DNA of 64,000 nt from contig NW_024468536.1 of NCBI RefSeq assembly GCF_001632365.1, positions 400,134 to 464,133 on the forward strand. Direction: 5' to 3'. Below, piece after piece: positions 11,654 through 22,428 of the stretch. The position numbers and the translations under genes were made by a program. This stretch comes from Laetiporus sulphureus 93-53. Its lineage: Eukaryota; Basidiomycota; Agaricomycetes; Polyporales; Laetiporaceae. How positions within the stretch are numbered: position 1 is the stretch's first letter; each line of letters begins with the position of its first letter. The notes below the pieces were generated by a model. The model searched no databases. It saw nothing but the letters and a program-made list of their open reading frames with translations, and had not been told where the DNA came from.

Positions 11654-13385
11654 TTACATGTATTCCTCTTCGTCCATGTCGTCCAAGGGCCAGTGCGCCG
11701 CGACCTGAGCCCGTTCCTCCTCCGACTCGGCCGCCGCCAATCCATCCTCCTTCAACTTCTTGCTGCGTGCCATGGCCTCCTCGTAGTGCTCGGCGGGCAC
11801 CCAGCCCTCCGGCCCGAAGCCGATCACGTCCCGGCACGCCTCTAGAGACTCGTCCGCTTCTCTCTGTTCTGCATCCAGCTTCATCGCCTCGCGTACGTCA
11901 TCGGGGTCGAACACGATAGGACATGGCGGGCCTCCCCCCGTGAGCGTCTTCCAGTTCTTCGTTGCTTGTATCAGCGCAACCTTCAGCGCGAGAGTTTCAC
12001 CCTCCCACGGGTCACTGGCGTGGCGGAAAAGGCGACGGAGGAGCATGCCCATGGGGTCCGTCAATGCCGCGTAATGAAGCTCGTTGTACTTCTCCGTGTT
12101 TTTGATGTAGTGATAGTGGACGAGGCGGCGACGGTAGAGTTCCATCTCTCCGCTTTGCTGGATCTCGTCCAAGTTGTCCAACTTCTCCGGTAGCGAAGGC
12201 CGCTTCATAGATTGCGAGCCGGTATCATCGTAGTTATGTAGCTGTTGGGGTATACCGGCAAGGAGAAACAGGGGTAGGATCGAGGTGTGTTGCCAATCGA
12301 TCAGGCCGACAACCTGCAAGTTAGAGTCGCGCGACCTGGAAACGATGATATTGTTCGGCTGGAGGTCGGGATGGCGGATGCGGAAATGACCGAGGGCCGG
12401 GTCCCTGGGGATCAGTGACGACGCGATGCGGAGATAGCGCTCCAGGTTCTCGATGTGATCCGACGGGAGCTGCTTCTGGTACTTGTAAACTTCCCTCCTT
12501 ACGCGCTGGAACGGTAACAGCGGTCGACCGAACCGCCGTAGATAAGCTAGTTCCTTTTCGGCTCCTCTTACGAGCACTGCTTCGGCACTTTCGTCTATAG
12601 TTATCAGTTAGTTTGAGGGAATGTTTCATAAAAAGGCAGAGAGCGGCCTACATGGTCCTCGATCTAATTCGAGCTGTGATCTCCTGCCATACCATAAAGG
12701 CAGACTTGTATCTGGACCGACGCAGAAACGCTTGTCCTCTAGTGTGATGCCCGGCCAAGAGGCGCTCCTGCCTACATTCTCCAAGTCTTCGGTATAGTAC
12801 AGGCTTCCGCCAGCAGGGAAAGCAATCGACATCATCTTCGACTCAAGTTCAGCAAGTTGCCGTGAGATTGAAATGATTTCCCTTTCCCCTAGGTCAAACC
12901 ATATGTCGCTTAAGTTGGTGCCTTGTACGAATTCCATGAAGATATACTCGGTCCCTGCCGCGTTGTTCGTCGCAGGCGAGTATCCGTATACATCAGGTAT
13001 AGGCAGCCCAAAGGAACGGAGTAAGGCCATAGTAGCCACTTCACTAGCGACAGCGAAGTACTTAGGAACCGTAGCCGGGTACGGGATACGCGCCACCATT
13101 TGGAAGCCACCGCGCATGGTGATGAGGAAGGTACGGTTAAACCCACCCTCGGCTAGTTTTTCCAGGCCGACGATATCATCAAGACTCCGATTGACGGACT
13201 CCGCTGCAAGTCGACTTAGCTGGTCGACGTTGAAGATACGTCTGCGCTCTGCGTGGCGAAGGTCATCGTTGAAGCTGAACATGTTAGATTATGGGTTAAA
13301 CATATACCCCATAGAATAACATGTATGAAACTTACATCCATCGCCCTGACGTGTATTCGAAAAGGTCGCTACGAAGATGCGCCAT
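11654..13385 (-). CDS. AIM9-like mitochondrial phosphotransferase (APH fold), 5' end disrupted
   Basis: Three exons on the minus strand: 13385-13336, 13274-12652 and 12594-11654. The introns are 61 and 57 nt, both GT-AG, and 537 residues are encoded from Met13385. The family (altered inheritance of mitochondria 9 / aminoglycoside phosphotransferase-like) has a protein-kinase-like fold, and its substrates are not well defined. Signatures seen are SDLFEYTSGRW then NDDLRHAERRR at the first splice junction, a glycine loop region LAEGGFNRTF, MEFVQG in the hinge, the catalytic-loop motif HPDLQPNNI, and LIDWQH in place of the DFG motif. The tail is acidic. Upstream of Met13385 the frame stays open and Arg-rich (ending RRAFSI) like a mitochondrial presequence, until a LINE inserted at 13544. 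A candidate original start lies beyond the insertion at 15780. Expression is therefore doubtful. Confidence 0.85.
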
Positions 13386-13529
13386 GATAGAGAACGCGCG
13401 ACGTGGCGGCCAACGGGTCGGGGTGGCGATGGAGCAAGAGTAGGGAACATGAAATAAACGCGGTGAGGAGCGAGGACGGCGCAGAGACAGCCAGACTGGA
13501 ACTGCCAGCAAGTCGAAGACGAGCCTCGC

Positions 13530-13543
13530 GCTCCCAAGACAGG
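13530..13543. repeat. Left target-site duplication of LINE copy 1
   Basis: The 14-bp sequence GCTCCCAAGACAGG recurs at 15763-15776, directly after the A11 tail of the LINE. Confidence 0.85.
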
Positions 13544-15762
13544 CAATGGATCTTGAACCGCAACCACCATCTCCTTCCGCTAGCGCCGAGGGCTCGCCCT
13601 CCTCGTCAACGGACCTCGTGCACACAGACTTCACCCCCAAACTTACACTAGCTGTCCGACAGGCCTTACGGCGATGGCAGACTCAGGGACCCTCTGAGCT
13701 GCTCACTGACATCGACTCTATGATCGATGCCGCATTTGCGATTCATCAGGCAGTGCTTCGAGTCATCGCCCGTGCTGAGGTGATGAACCACTGCAACCCT
13801 GACCTGGACGATCTCCATAAACAGCGACTTCAGGCTGTCGTGGGCAAGTACGATCCCCCCTTCCTTGCCGAATCCCTTCCACCAGAACCCACCCCTGTCC
13901 TATCCCCCCCCTCCAACCACTGGACCCGACCTCACAGCGGCCCTCCAGGACCTTCGTTCTGCCATTGACGCCAGGCTCGATGCCTTGGAGACTCGAATGG
14001 CGACTGTGACCCCCCCCCATCGCAGGTGACGGCCCCTCCTCCTCCCAAACCTCAGGTACGTGGCACTCCCAAGAAGCGCTCGTACACGGCGGCAGCCACC
14101 CCATCTCGTCCGGCTCCTCCCGTGACGACCCCGAATCCACCCGCTCCCCCAAAGGCTCCTGGGCTCAAGCACGCCCCCGAGCCTTTGAGGTATGTGGTTC
14201 GCTTCGCTGGCTCCACGCCAGAACACCTGCTTCAGACGCCCCCCGCCCAACTGGTCAGCAATGTGAACGCAGCACTGGCTGCAGTTCCGACTGCTGGAGG
14301 ACTGACTGCAATCACAGCCTACCCAAGCTCCTCTGGCAACATCGTCCTGGCCTTTCCCGCCACCACATCCTACCGCCGCATTGACGAACACCTCCCGACC
14401 ATCTGTACTGCCCTCAGGCTCAACCCGGATCACCACATCTCCAGGGATGTCAAGTGGTCCAGGGTCCTCATTGGCAATGTCAGTACACGGGCAGCCTCAG
14501 GCGGCGCTGTCCACACGGAGTCGACTTTGTCGACCGAGCTCCTGAAGAACCCCACGCTTGCACGCCTCCGTACCACCCAACCTCCGCGCTGGGCATGCCG
14601 ACCTGAGCAAATCGACGGTGCTCGCTCGTCCGTCGTCCTCGGATTCGAAGACCCAGATGGCTCCATCCTCATCACCCTCCTTCAGACCCCCCTCTTCGCT
14701 TTCGGTACTCCCATCACCACGTCGCGCTGGCATGATAAGCCGCACCTCCGACAGTGTACGAGGTGCTGGGGTTATGGCCACCTCGTTGCAGGATGCACGA
14801 AGCCGCCCCGGTGCCGTGTCTGTGCTGGCCGCCATCTCGAATCGGTGCACCGCGCTCGGTGCGCCATGTGCGCGAAGGAGAATCGCGCCACCTCCGACCC
14901 CTGTGCCCATGTGCAATGCGTGAACTGCCGTGGTCTCCACCACGTCGACTCCGACCAGTGCCTCAAACGCACATCTTTCCGGAGCGCTGGCCCCGCTCCG
15001 ACCTCCTCTCTCAAGCGCCCCGCGCTGCCCTCTACTGGTGACTCTGATGTTGCTATGTAGGGGCGAGTGCGACTTTAATTTTCCCCCACGTTCCTTTCTT
15101 TCCATTTCTAGCGCCCCCCGTCCACTCCCCTCTGTCACCACAAGGCATGCCCGCATCGAATACAGGGTCAACATGCCGGCGTAGCAACACTTAAATGCAG
15201 GGGATCAGTTTTTATCCAGCCTGCTGCGTGGTAGGGTTCGCCGCGCGTCACCCACTCATTTTGTCGATTCCCTCAGTTTCTTCATTCCGCCCCGACATCT
15301 CTTTGGCTGTCAACTCACTCCGCCCTTCAGTTCGCCGTCGTGCAATTCACTAACCCTGGTCCAGCCGGCTCTCCTTAATGTTCAACTGGTTACCATGCCC
15401 CGCACGCCACTTTGCCTCTGCGGTGAACGAGGTCTGTTTGGTGGGAGTATCTTGGGGGGTTCGATTCCCCTTACACAGTGTTTCTAATAAGTCAACGGAC
15501 TGACTGCAGCATGGTTTTCGAGTTTGGTCAGGCATATGCATTTTGTTAGGTTATCGGCGCTTGCATGGTCCATGACACAGCTTACCGGGCTTCGTGCCCT
15601 TCTACTATACGCCTGCTCTGTTGCGTCCGTGGGACCTGGTGTCCGTACGTTAAGCTTCTTCATCCCCAGATGCGTCTGGTCCTCCGTTGTTACACGATAT
15701 GTATTTACACACCTCCGACCGCTCCTTCGGGGCAGGATATAAATTGTACTCAAAAAAAAAAA
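13544..15762 (+). mobile_element. ORF1-only LINE-like element, copy 1
   Basis: A 2219-bp element bounded by a 14-bp target-site duplication and ending in eleven A residues (15752-15762). The first bases are CAATG, so the ORF1 start codon lies two bases inside the 5' end. The 3' end just before the tail reads GGGGCAGGATATAAAT. It encodes only a Tad-like gag/ORF1 protein. The roughly 700 bp after ORF1 show no endonuclease or reverse transcriptase ORF. A second element (56150-57827, minus) has the same layout and the same 5' start, so the absence of ORF2 is a property of the element type rather than damage to one copy. Such elements need enzymes in trans from a full LINE. Confidence 0.82.
13546..15060 (+). 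pseudogene. LINE ORF1 (gag-like) protein with zinc knuckles, two frameshifts
   Basis: A protein of about 500 residues starting MDLEPQPPSPS. The first part (13546 to about 13903) is followed by about 100 nt read in another frame (text TAALQDLRSAIDARLDALE), and then the original frame resumes near 14020 to the stop at 15060. The shifts coincide with C runs at 13904-13911 and 14010-14018 and compensate each other. The C-terminal half has an RRM-like/basic region and a run of Cys-His clusters: CTRCWGYGHLVAGC, CRVCAGRH, CAMCAKEN and CVNCRGLHH. These are the nucleic-acid binding knuckles of non-LTR ORF1 proteins. It would coat LINE RNA. The two shifts could be real or could be homopolymer errors in the assembly. 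Confidence 0.8.
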
Positions 15763-15780
15763 GCTCCCAAGACAGGGCAT
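15763..15780 (-). other. Right TSD of LINE copy 1 and candidate original AIM9 start codon
   Basis: 15763-15776 is the second copy of the 14-bp duplication. On the minus strand an ATG (15780-15778) runs straight into the duplicated bases in the same frame that continues, on the other side of the LINE, into the AIM9-like presequence (reading MPCLGSARLVFDLL across the empty site). This suggests the LINE split the first coding exon. Without the empty allele this remains inference. Confidence 0.5.
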
Positions 15781-15801
15781 GCCAATATACGTGGAGTGGC
15801 G

Positions 15802-16516
15802 TCTGATTTCGGACAGATTGACAGTCCGCGCTCCGCTGACATAAGCAACCCTCCGGAAAATGACGTGCCTCCACACAGCCTGCATAGATTTATTTTTCCA
15901 CGAGAAACCTGATGCAAAAATGGTGAAAATATCTTATGTCTGGATATGGAAATAGTTTGGAAATTGGGCGAAGACAATGAAATTATGTTACGATTGTTTT
16001 ACTGAAACATATCAGCAATAGTGAAATTATTTCTCAAAGGAAGATATTTCAGTTCAAAAATATGTGATACCGATATGTTTCGGTGAAGCAATTGTAACAT
16101 AGTTCAATTGTCTCCACCCGATTTCTAAACTATTTCCATATCCAGACTTAAGATATTTTACCATTTTTTCATCAGGTTTCCCGTGGAAAAATAAATCTGT
16201 GCAGGCTGTGCCATCGCAAGTGCAAGCGCCTGGGGCCCTCAACCGTTTTAGGCAGTCAACGCCAATGCGCAGCATTTCTCATGCCTCATTTGTGCGAATC
16301 CTGCCGTTTGGGCCTCATTCGCAAACGGAGTCCGTTCAAAAAAAACGTAATAAATTTTTGAACTAATCTTATGTCTTCCTGAGCCCTTTTTTGGTATGAA
16401 AATGTGCTCCCGCACCCGCAGCTGGTGGTGTGATCGTGGGCAGCTGCAGTGGTCCGGGGTCCTCGAGCACGGGTGCTTGCGCTCACGCGGGGACTGTCAA
16501 TCTGTCTGAAATCAGA
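15802..16516. repeat. Foldback (inverted-repeat) element with outer arms
   Basis: The left arm begins TCTGATTTCGGACAGATTG (15802) and the right arm ends with its near-exact inverse, CAATCTGTCTGAAATCAGA (ending 16516). Similarity extends inward to about 15860 and 16455. No ORF with transposase features is present, so it looks like a MITE or foldback element. It lies directly upstream of the candidate original start of the AIM9-like gene. I could not define a clear target-site duplication. Confidence 0.6.
15873..16210. repeat. Nested large palindrome inside the foldback element
   Basis: Arms of about 140 bp, 15873-16012 and 16071-16210, are inverted copies of each other. Both contain the text ctggatatggaaatagttt. 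A 58-bp spacer separates them. By eye they are roughly 85% alike, so the transcript or single strand could form a long imperfect hairpin. The bases 16211-16455 have no partner on the left, which suggests that the palindrome is a separate insertion. Confidence 0.65.
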
Positions 16517-17184
16517 TGTTCTTCATCTTCGTGCAGTGTGGCTCAGATGACACGACCGATTGTGGATGTCAGGGTGACATTAATGCCATATTGCTGGGAC
16601 AAGCTCCACTATGGGAGTGTGGCTTGTTCGCTGAGCTATAAATGCCCCTCCTTTCCTGCTCGGTCCATTTCATTCCATCCCATGTCGACAGTTGTTTCAC
16701 ACATCCTATCACTACCCAACATGACTGCTGTGGAGGAGATAGGCACCTGTACCGTATTTCATCCCTTTAATTCATTTCACGATGATTCTTTCTGTTCCTG
16801 CCATGCATAATATCTGTGTATCCACTAACTCTACCAGCATCCGATGTGGGGCAAACAAGCGAGTGGACAAGGAGACGTAGGCGAGAAGAGGCCTGCAGTG
16901 ATGATCACGCGTCCGAGGGCAGCGGACTGTGACTCGCAAATTCGATCTCCCACGGAGGACTGAACTCACCGAGTTCGATGCCAATCACTTGGATGCACCT
17001 GGAACGATGTCTGTCGCCGAAGATGCGGCCCCACTCTTCTTTTGGTTATGCTACCTTCATATTTCCTTATATGTCTGGACTACTATTACCATACTGAGCA
17101 AATTCTTGTGCAATTGTTTCCCCATCAATCAAGGACTCCACCTCTGAGCGCTGAGCTACAGTATGGTTTCTGGCCTCTCAAATG
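16517..17184. other. Intergenic, with a TATA box and a 42-codon ORF
   Basis: TATAAAT at 16637-16643 precedes a short ORF (16682-16810) starting MSTVVSHILSLPNM and ending DDSFCSCHA. It has no family resemblance, and its end is not a CaaX box. Nothing else is recognised. Confidence 0.3.
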
Positions 17185-17193
17185 TATATAAAG
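17185..17193 (+). promoter_or_regulatory. TATA box of the unknown gene at 17.3-18 kb
   Basis: TATATAAAG lies upstream of the spliced ORF that ends at 17963. The first ATG (17212) is only 19 bp downstream and is probably too close to be the start codon. Confidence 0.5.
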
Positions 17194-17340
17194 GCATCCT
17201 TCCGCCTACAAATGGAGCCAGCTTTTCCCCCTGGACTATACTCGAGCATCGGGATCAGCAATTCAGCTTGTCAAGCATGACATCTTCGAATAAGCCATGC
17301 GAATAAGTTCCTTCTCAGCACCCTCATTGTGTACCACCGC

Positions 17341-17963
17341 ATCATTTTACTAGGCAACGTACTATGTTTCTTTACTCTACTTGATCAGCTCATTTACTAC
17401 GTCGACGACCCTTCGAATGCTACTGCACTCAGAGGCTATCTAACTGTCAGCAGCAAACCCCTCCTCACCGCGAAGAGGTACAATCCGCCTCTAAGGAGTG
17501 CTTGATCAGCCCCACCGTATGAATTCATGATTCTGCACTGATCTTGAGACAATGTTGGCTAATGCCGAGGGCATCTAGGTGCCATCTCTTGACTGAAGAT
17601 AAGATGAAGAAGATCCTGCGAACTGCTGCCGCCCACGCTATCGACGGCAGGACCTGGAAAAAGTTTACCAACCTCACCGTCGGCTGGGGCAAGACAGTAT
17701 TCCCCCAATATGGGCCCGAACAGGAACAACTCAGTGTCCGCTGGGACTATGATGGGGAGACTGTGGACTCCGATGATACAGTCTACCACAAGTTCCAGCT
17801 GCAGCCAAACACAGGGAAAGTACCCACGACAATCAAGAGGTGGAGGGAGGCAAATGGGGGCACTCACACCGTCATGGCTGATGTGTATGTGAAGAAGGAC
17901 GGTACTAAGGAGGATGTCGAAGAGAGTCTGAAGGCAGCTATCGAAAAGGTTGAGGGTGTCTAG
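17341..17963 (+). CDS. Unrecognised spliced gene, 5' end not resolved
   Basis: The last two exons appear to be (?)-17477 and 17579-17963, with a 101-nt GT-AG intron (gtacaa...atctag) between them. The upstream exon is open in frame from 17281 and reads LIYYVDDPSNATALRGYL then TVSSKPLLTAKR. The splice joins directly into CHLLTEDKMKKIL and then a longer C-terminal part with NLTVGWGKTVFPQYG and GGTHTVMADVYVKKDG, ending EKVEGV. No ATG occurs in the open part, so at least one more 5' exon is needed (acceptors at 17319, 17352 and 17389 are possible). At least 170 residues are supported. I do not recognise the family. Its position between repeats but with clean splice logic suggests a real host gene. 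Confidence 0.5.
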
Positions 17964-19137
17964 ACGTTTTCCTTTCCCTTGGCTTCTATGCCGGACTTGC
18001 TATTTTGTCAGACGTCTTCCTTTTGTTATGTTGATTTGGTCATGTTATGTACCAGAAGAGCCTATGCATTTCGATTGCATCTGCCTCGTTCTGTATGTGA
18101 TCTCTGTGGTCCCTGTCTCTCGCTCCATAAAAGTTCATACATGGATTCCAGTTGTGGGCAAGCCACGCATCGTTAACTCCAGTATATGGGCACACTCTTA
18201 CTTGCACCTCTTGCACCACCTGTGTTTGACTGGAGTAGAAGTTGAGACATCGGCGGAGGATACACTGCCTATGTAGCATCAACACCGTCTGCTCTCTTTC
18301 CCACCATGTCACCCCGCTCGCGGCATTCTTGAGCATCAACAAGACAAGCCGGTCTCGAAAAAAGGGTTAGCCCTGCTCCTGGAGAGCAATCCTTTGCTCC
18401 TGGACTTCTTGTCCATCATGTGAGCAAATTGCAAACGATTTGCGAGTAATGGAAATGTCGAAAAGTGAAGAGAACAGAACTGACTGTCAATTGTGAGGAA
18501 CATTTGCTGTCAGAAGAACTCATCACATGCCTGTGCAAAATCTGATGAAACCCATGCCCAGTTGTCGTCAGAAGAAGTCCGGACAGAAGCACAAGCGCTC
18601 AGACGCAATCTAGTCTATTGCAGCGCTGTGCGGCAAGATCCGATGGGAACCCGCACCCATTGCCATCAAGTTCGGACAGAAGCTCAGGCCCACTTGGCCA
18701 TCGGGAAAAAGGCCAAAAGCTTACACTTCTTGTAAGGCGTGAGAAACAATGTCAGTGTTTGTAACTACGTAAGGGGTTGCAAGTTTGCGGGCAGAGTCAC
18801 GAAATGCTCACGCACTTGCGCAAGCATTATGAGAACTCTGCCAGCCTGGCATCATCCTGTTGGCTACCTTGAGATCCACCGCAAGGATTTCGACCTCGCA
18901 ATATTGTCTTGTGATGAGTGACAATACTGCTGATGGGCTTATCAGGGAACTATCAGCCGTTTTGTTACTCGCAATGGCACGGTAAGTCATACACGGCTGC
19001 TTGTGCCCTTCTTATCGTGCTGATGATATTCTTGTGTGGGGACATCATGTAGATGGCTGAAGGTAAGTTGTTATGCTCAGGCAGACTGCAAGGTTGCATT
19101 TGGATCGGCCACTGCACATGACATGCACCAGCTCCGC
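17964..19137. other. Intergenic, low-grade repeats only
   Basis: Two short imperfect duplications are visible: CTGCTCCTGGA-like text near 18375-18400, and GTTCGGACAGAAGC-like text near 18580 and 18670 (translated as VRTEAQA twice). No gene is recognised. Confidence 0.35.
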
Positions 19138-19848
19138 TGTCACAGTTTTTCACCACAAAAGTCCGCACATGACTTTTTTCATGCTACAGATCACATGCTT
19201 CACCAATATCTCATGCCACTCAGCCACAGACGTGACACGTAGAGATCAGGTGATAGTCTACATCACATGTTATGGTCCAGACCCGTGGATGATACGGTCG
19301 GACCCGTCTATTCCAGGATACAATAGAGGCACCCATTTGGGAACAAAAGGAACAAGGACTATTGTTAGGCATCAGCCTTCCACTTCCTATTAGTTTAGCC
19401 AGAAGCCCAGGTAGGCACAATGTTCACACCGGAGAACAAAAGGAGATCCCAGATAGGCACGATGCTCACACAGCAGCCATCAATCTTCCCACCCATTGTT
19501 CTACTTCCGGACATTTCATTGTTACATGTACGGCCATTAGCTTATACCTGTAGATAGGTAGCTTAGGTAAGATAGCCCGCTGTACGTGTATATAAGACCA
19601 GCATGTAGAGGACGAAACCTCAGATTGTTTCTCCTCGTCTACTACCGTAGCACCCACTGAGCTTCACAAAGCTCCTTCATATATCTCTCACCTTCCAGAT
19701 GCTTGCTTCACCAACAAGTAAGTGTTAGGCTCTCAAGCCACATAAGGGTTCAGGGAGATTTCTTGGGATCAGGGGGATCAGGGCGGCACGTACCCCATGA
19801 CCGTTCCTTTTTAGTCTTTTTGATCTCTTGCCTGGCGGTGCCGTGACA
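19138..19848 (+). repeat. Solo LTR A (Ty3/gypsy type)
   Basis: A 711-bp LTR beginning TGTCACAG and ending GTGACA, with a TATATAAGACCAGC promoter (about 19588) and a GTAAGT splice-donor-like site at 19718-19723. Flanks tccgc (19133-19137) and cccgc (19849-19853) match at four of five bases, as a 5-bp target duplication with one later change would. No internal sequence adjoins it. It is the same family as 21715-22428 and 52472-53207. Confidence 0.8.
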
Positions 19849-21714
19849 CCCGCCAGTGTGCCCCAGCACATGATCACCTCGCCTTGCCTCTGTGTGCCCG
19901 GTGCATGCACATTCCAAAGTGTATCCTGACTCTAGTGCATTCATCGCAGTCACACCGACAAAGCTTGTATTCCGTGATATGGCAGAAATCACGGAAATGG
20001 GTATGTTTGCTCCAAATCGCTACATGACATGCCGCTATGCTCATCGTGGCTGGTCACCCAGTGCAGTACAGGAAAGAGTCAACTATGAGCATCCGCAGCA
20101 TTGTGCTGCAGCCTCTGAAGCTACAATTCTATGAAATATAAGGTAATCGGCATAAGAACGCCACCATATCTACAGACCAACACATGCCAAGCTCTGGCAG
20201 TCAACATTAAGCTGGTCTCAACCATTCAGAGCTGCAAAGGATCGCAATCTTGTTGAATGCGATTCAACAACCTCGTCAAGTGACCACACAGTTGAGCAGC
20301 ATATTTAGAGCAGTGCGCGCTGCGTCTCTCAGAGTACAATGTTAATCCCTCTCCCAACACACACATGTCCTCGTCATCTTCAGCATCCCTCCCCTCTGAA
20401 TCATCTTGCTTGAGCTTTCCAGCTGCTGTGGACAAGCATTTTACACCTTTTGATGTTCAGCTCACTCAGACAGGTCACCAGAGAGATGCAGAGACCGACA
20501 CTATCTTTTCACATGGCCATCACTTTGTACGATTATAATTTTGATCTGCAGCACCCCTTTGATGGCATCCTTTGTGGCTGCTTGTAGTAAAGGTATGTCC
20601 TACAAATGTGTGCCAGCAATGCGGCCATTCATGGCATGCATGAAGTCAATGTGGCATCCATTGCCTATGCCGCTGTGCATGTATGATTAATTGTGAACCT
20701 TCATTGCAAGCTGCTCCTAATTCATGTTTCAGGTCTTCGCACTGTCTTCTGCAGCCACTCACAGCAAAACAAACAAGGTGTGCAACAAGGTTGTACTGCA
20801 GCATCTTCACATTTATTGATGATCACCGAAGGGAGCAGATGAATGTGTTATGTGGTGAAACTGGTATGGGCTCCTTATTCTTTTGAGTACGAGATTGACT
20901 GACATCCCGTATAGACAAACCCCCTTCATAATGCGACAATCGAAGGAGTCGCTATTGAGTCACACATTTGGTGGCTTCGTGGTGTCATATTCTCACTCGC
21001 AAAGGATGCATAACGATTCTCTACAAGTCGCTGTGTTAATCTAGATTATTTTGTATTTTGATCGTGGTTTGTAGCAACAAGCTAGGTTCAAATATTATCA
21101 TGTTATTGTTATCTGCTACATGGCCGGTGATGAACTTCAGAATGGATATCAGCATGTATAAGGCGAGTATCAGCCTTGCATTACCCATTCAGGGTGGTGG
21201 CCTTCTGGCAGATTCACATGTAGATATCTTGCAAGTTACATACTACAAGAATTCACAATCTGAATGCCCGAACACAATGCATCATCAAAGATTCAGACAA
21301 GGGCAAGGATATAACAGCCTCATCATATCTCAACAGGCTGGTTGACCTTACAAATGCCTTCATGTCGGTATCTTCAATAATAAGGCACGCCATCAGTCTG
21401 TTAAGTCTTATGGGTCTGATATATCTTATAAGGCCATACAAGCAGTTATAAGGGGCATACAATTATGTTTCCGTTTTCCTGATGGCCTACTCTCGGGGAA
21501 TTGACATTTAATTTCCTATATCAGGTAAGCACTGATGATGATTCGAGTGCCCAGCAGTGTCATGGATCCCTTGCCCCGGCATTCCTGTCACACCTGTGGG
21601 GGTGGCATTTCTCGACCTCTTGTTATATGCTGTAGGGCTCTCTAAATACATGTAAAACTTTTGGGTGTCAGCTATTACTTTATTTTGTAATCTTAGTGCA
21701 GATGGTTAGATTGT
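19849..21714. other. Region with short broken ORFs, origin unknown
   Basis: Short ORFs such as one reading ITEMGMFAPNRYMTCRYAHR (about 19983-20130) suggest an old gene or element that has decayed and was split by LTR A. I cannot name it. Confidence 0.3.
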
Positions 21715-22428
21715 TGTCACAGATTTTCGCCACAAAGTCCACACGTGACTTTACCCACGCCACTCAGCCACAGACATGATGCGTAGGGATCAGGTGATAG
21801 TCTACATCACATGTTATGGTCCAGACCAATGGATGACATGGTCGGACCTGTCTATTCCAGGAAATACAAGGGTGTCCATGTTGGAACAAGGACAATTGAT
21901 ATGGATCATCTAGGCATTCAGCTCAATGAATAGCCAGTACCACAATAAGGAAAGGTCACAGAAGCCCGGGGATTCCCCATAGCATTGCTTGAATCCCACG
22001 AGGAAGAACCCTCTTCACCTTATTGTTTCACAGAGACGTTCCTGTACTAGTACATATTAGGATAGATTCGCTCACATGAGTATGGCCTTTTGTTCCGGAC
22101 TTGACCAATACTGTAGTAGTCAGCGGGATCTAGTTCTGGATAGGTCAAGTAGTAGTAGTAAGCAGCCCATCCTGTACATGTATATAAGACCAGCATGTAG
22201 AGGACAAAACTCCAGATTGTTTCTCCTCGTCCACCACTGTAGCGACACACTGAGCTTACCAAGCTCCTTTTATACATCTATCATTTTTCCATAACACATT
22301 GCTGCGTAGCCAGTAAGTGTCAGGCTCTTTAGCCATTTTCAGGGATCATCAGGGGGATCAGGGTGGCACGTTCCACGTGACCTGTCCTTTTATAGTCTTT
22401 TGATCTCTTGTCCAGCGTTGCTGTGACA
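21715..22428 (+). repeat. Solo LTR B (same family as LTR A)
   Basis: A 714-bp LTR, TGTCACAG to GTGACA, with the same TATATAAGACCAGCATG block (about 22179) and a GTAAGT at 22313-22318. Flanks are attgt and gttgt, again four of five identical. Confidence 0.8.

Noticed and set aside
15459..15469. GGTTCGATTCC, a tRNA B-box-like motif
   Set aside because: No matching acceptor stem, D-arm or A-box could be built around it, and it lies in the 3' part of LINE copy 1.
16682..16810. Possible third pheromone precursor (42 codons, TATA box 39 bp upstream)
   Set aside because: The end reads DDSFCSCHA. The cysteines are at positions -5 and -3, so there is no CaaX box, and the N-terminus does not match the MD-x-FF pattern.
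17212..17280. Short ORF MEPAFPPGLYSS... ending SACQA as a pheromone-like peptide
   Set aside because: The cysteine is three residues from the end, so it is not CaaX. The ATG is only 19 bp after a TATA box and is more likely 5' leader of the following spliced gene.
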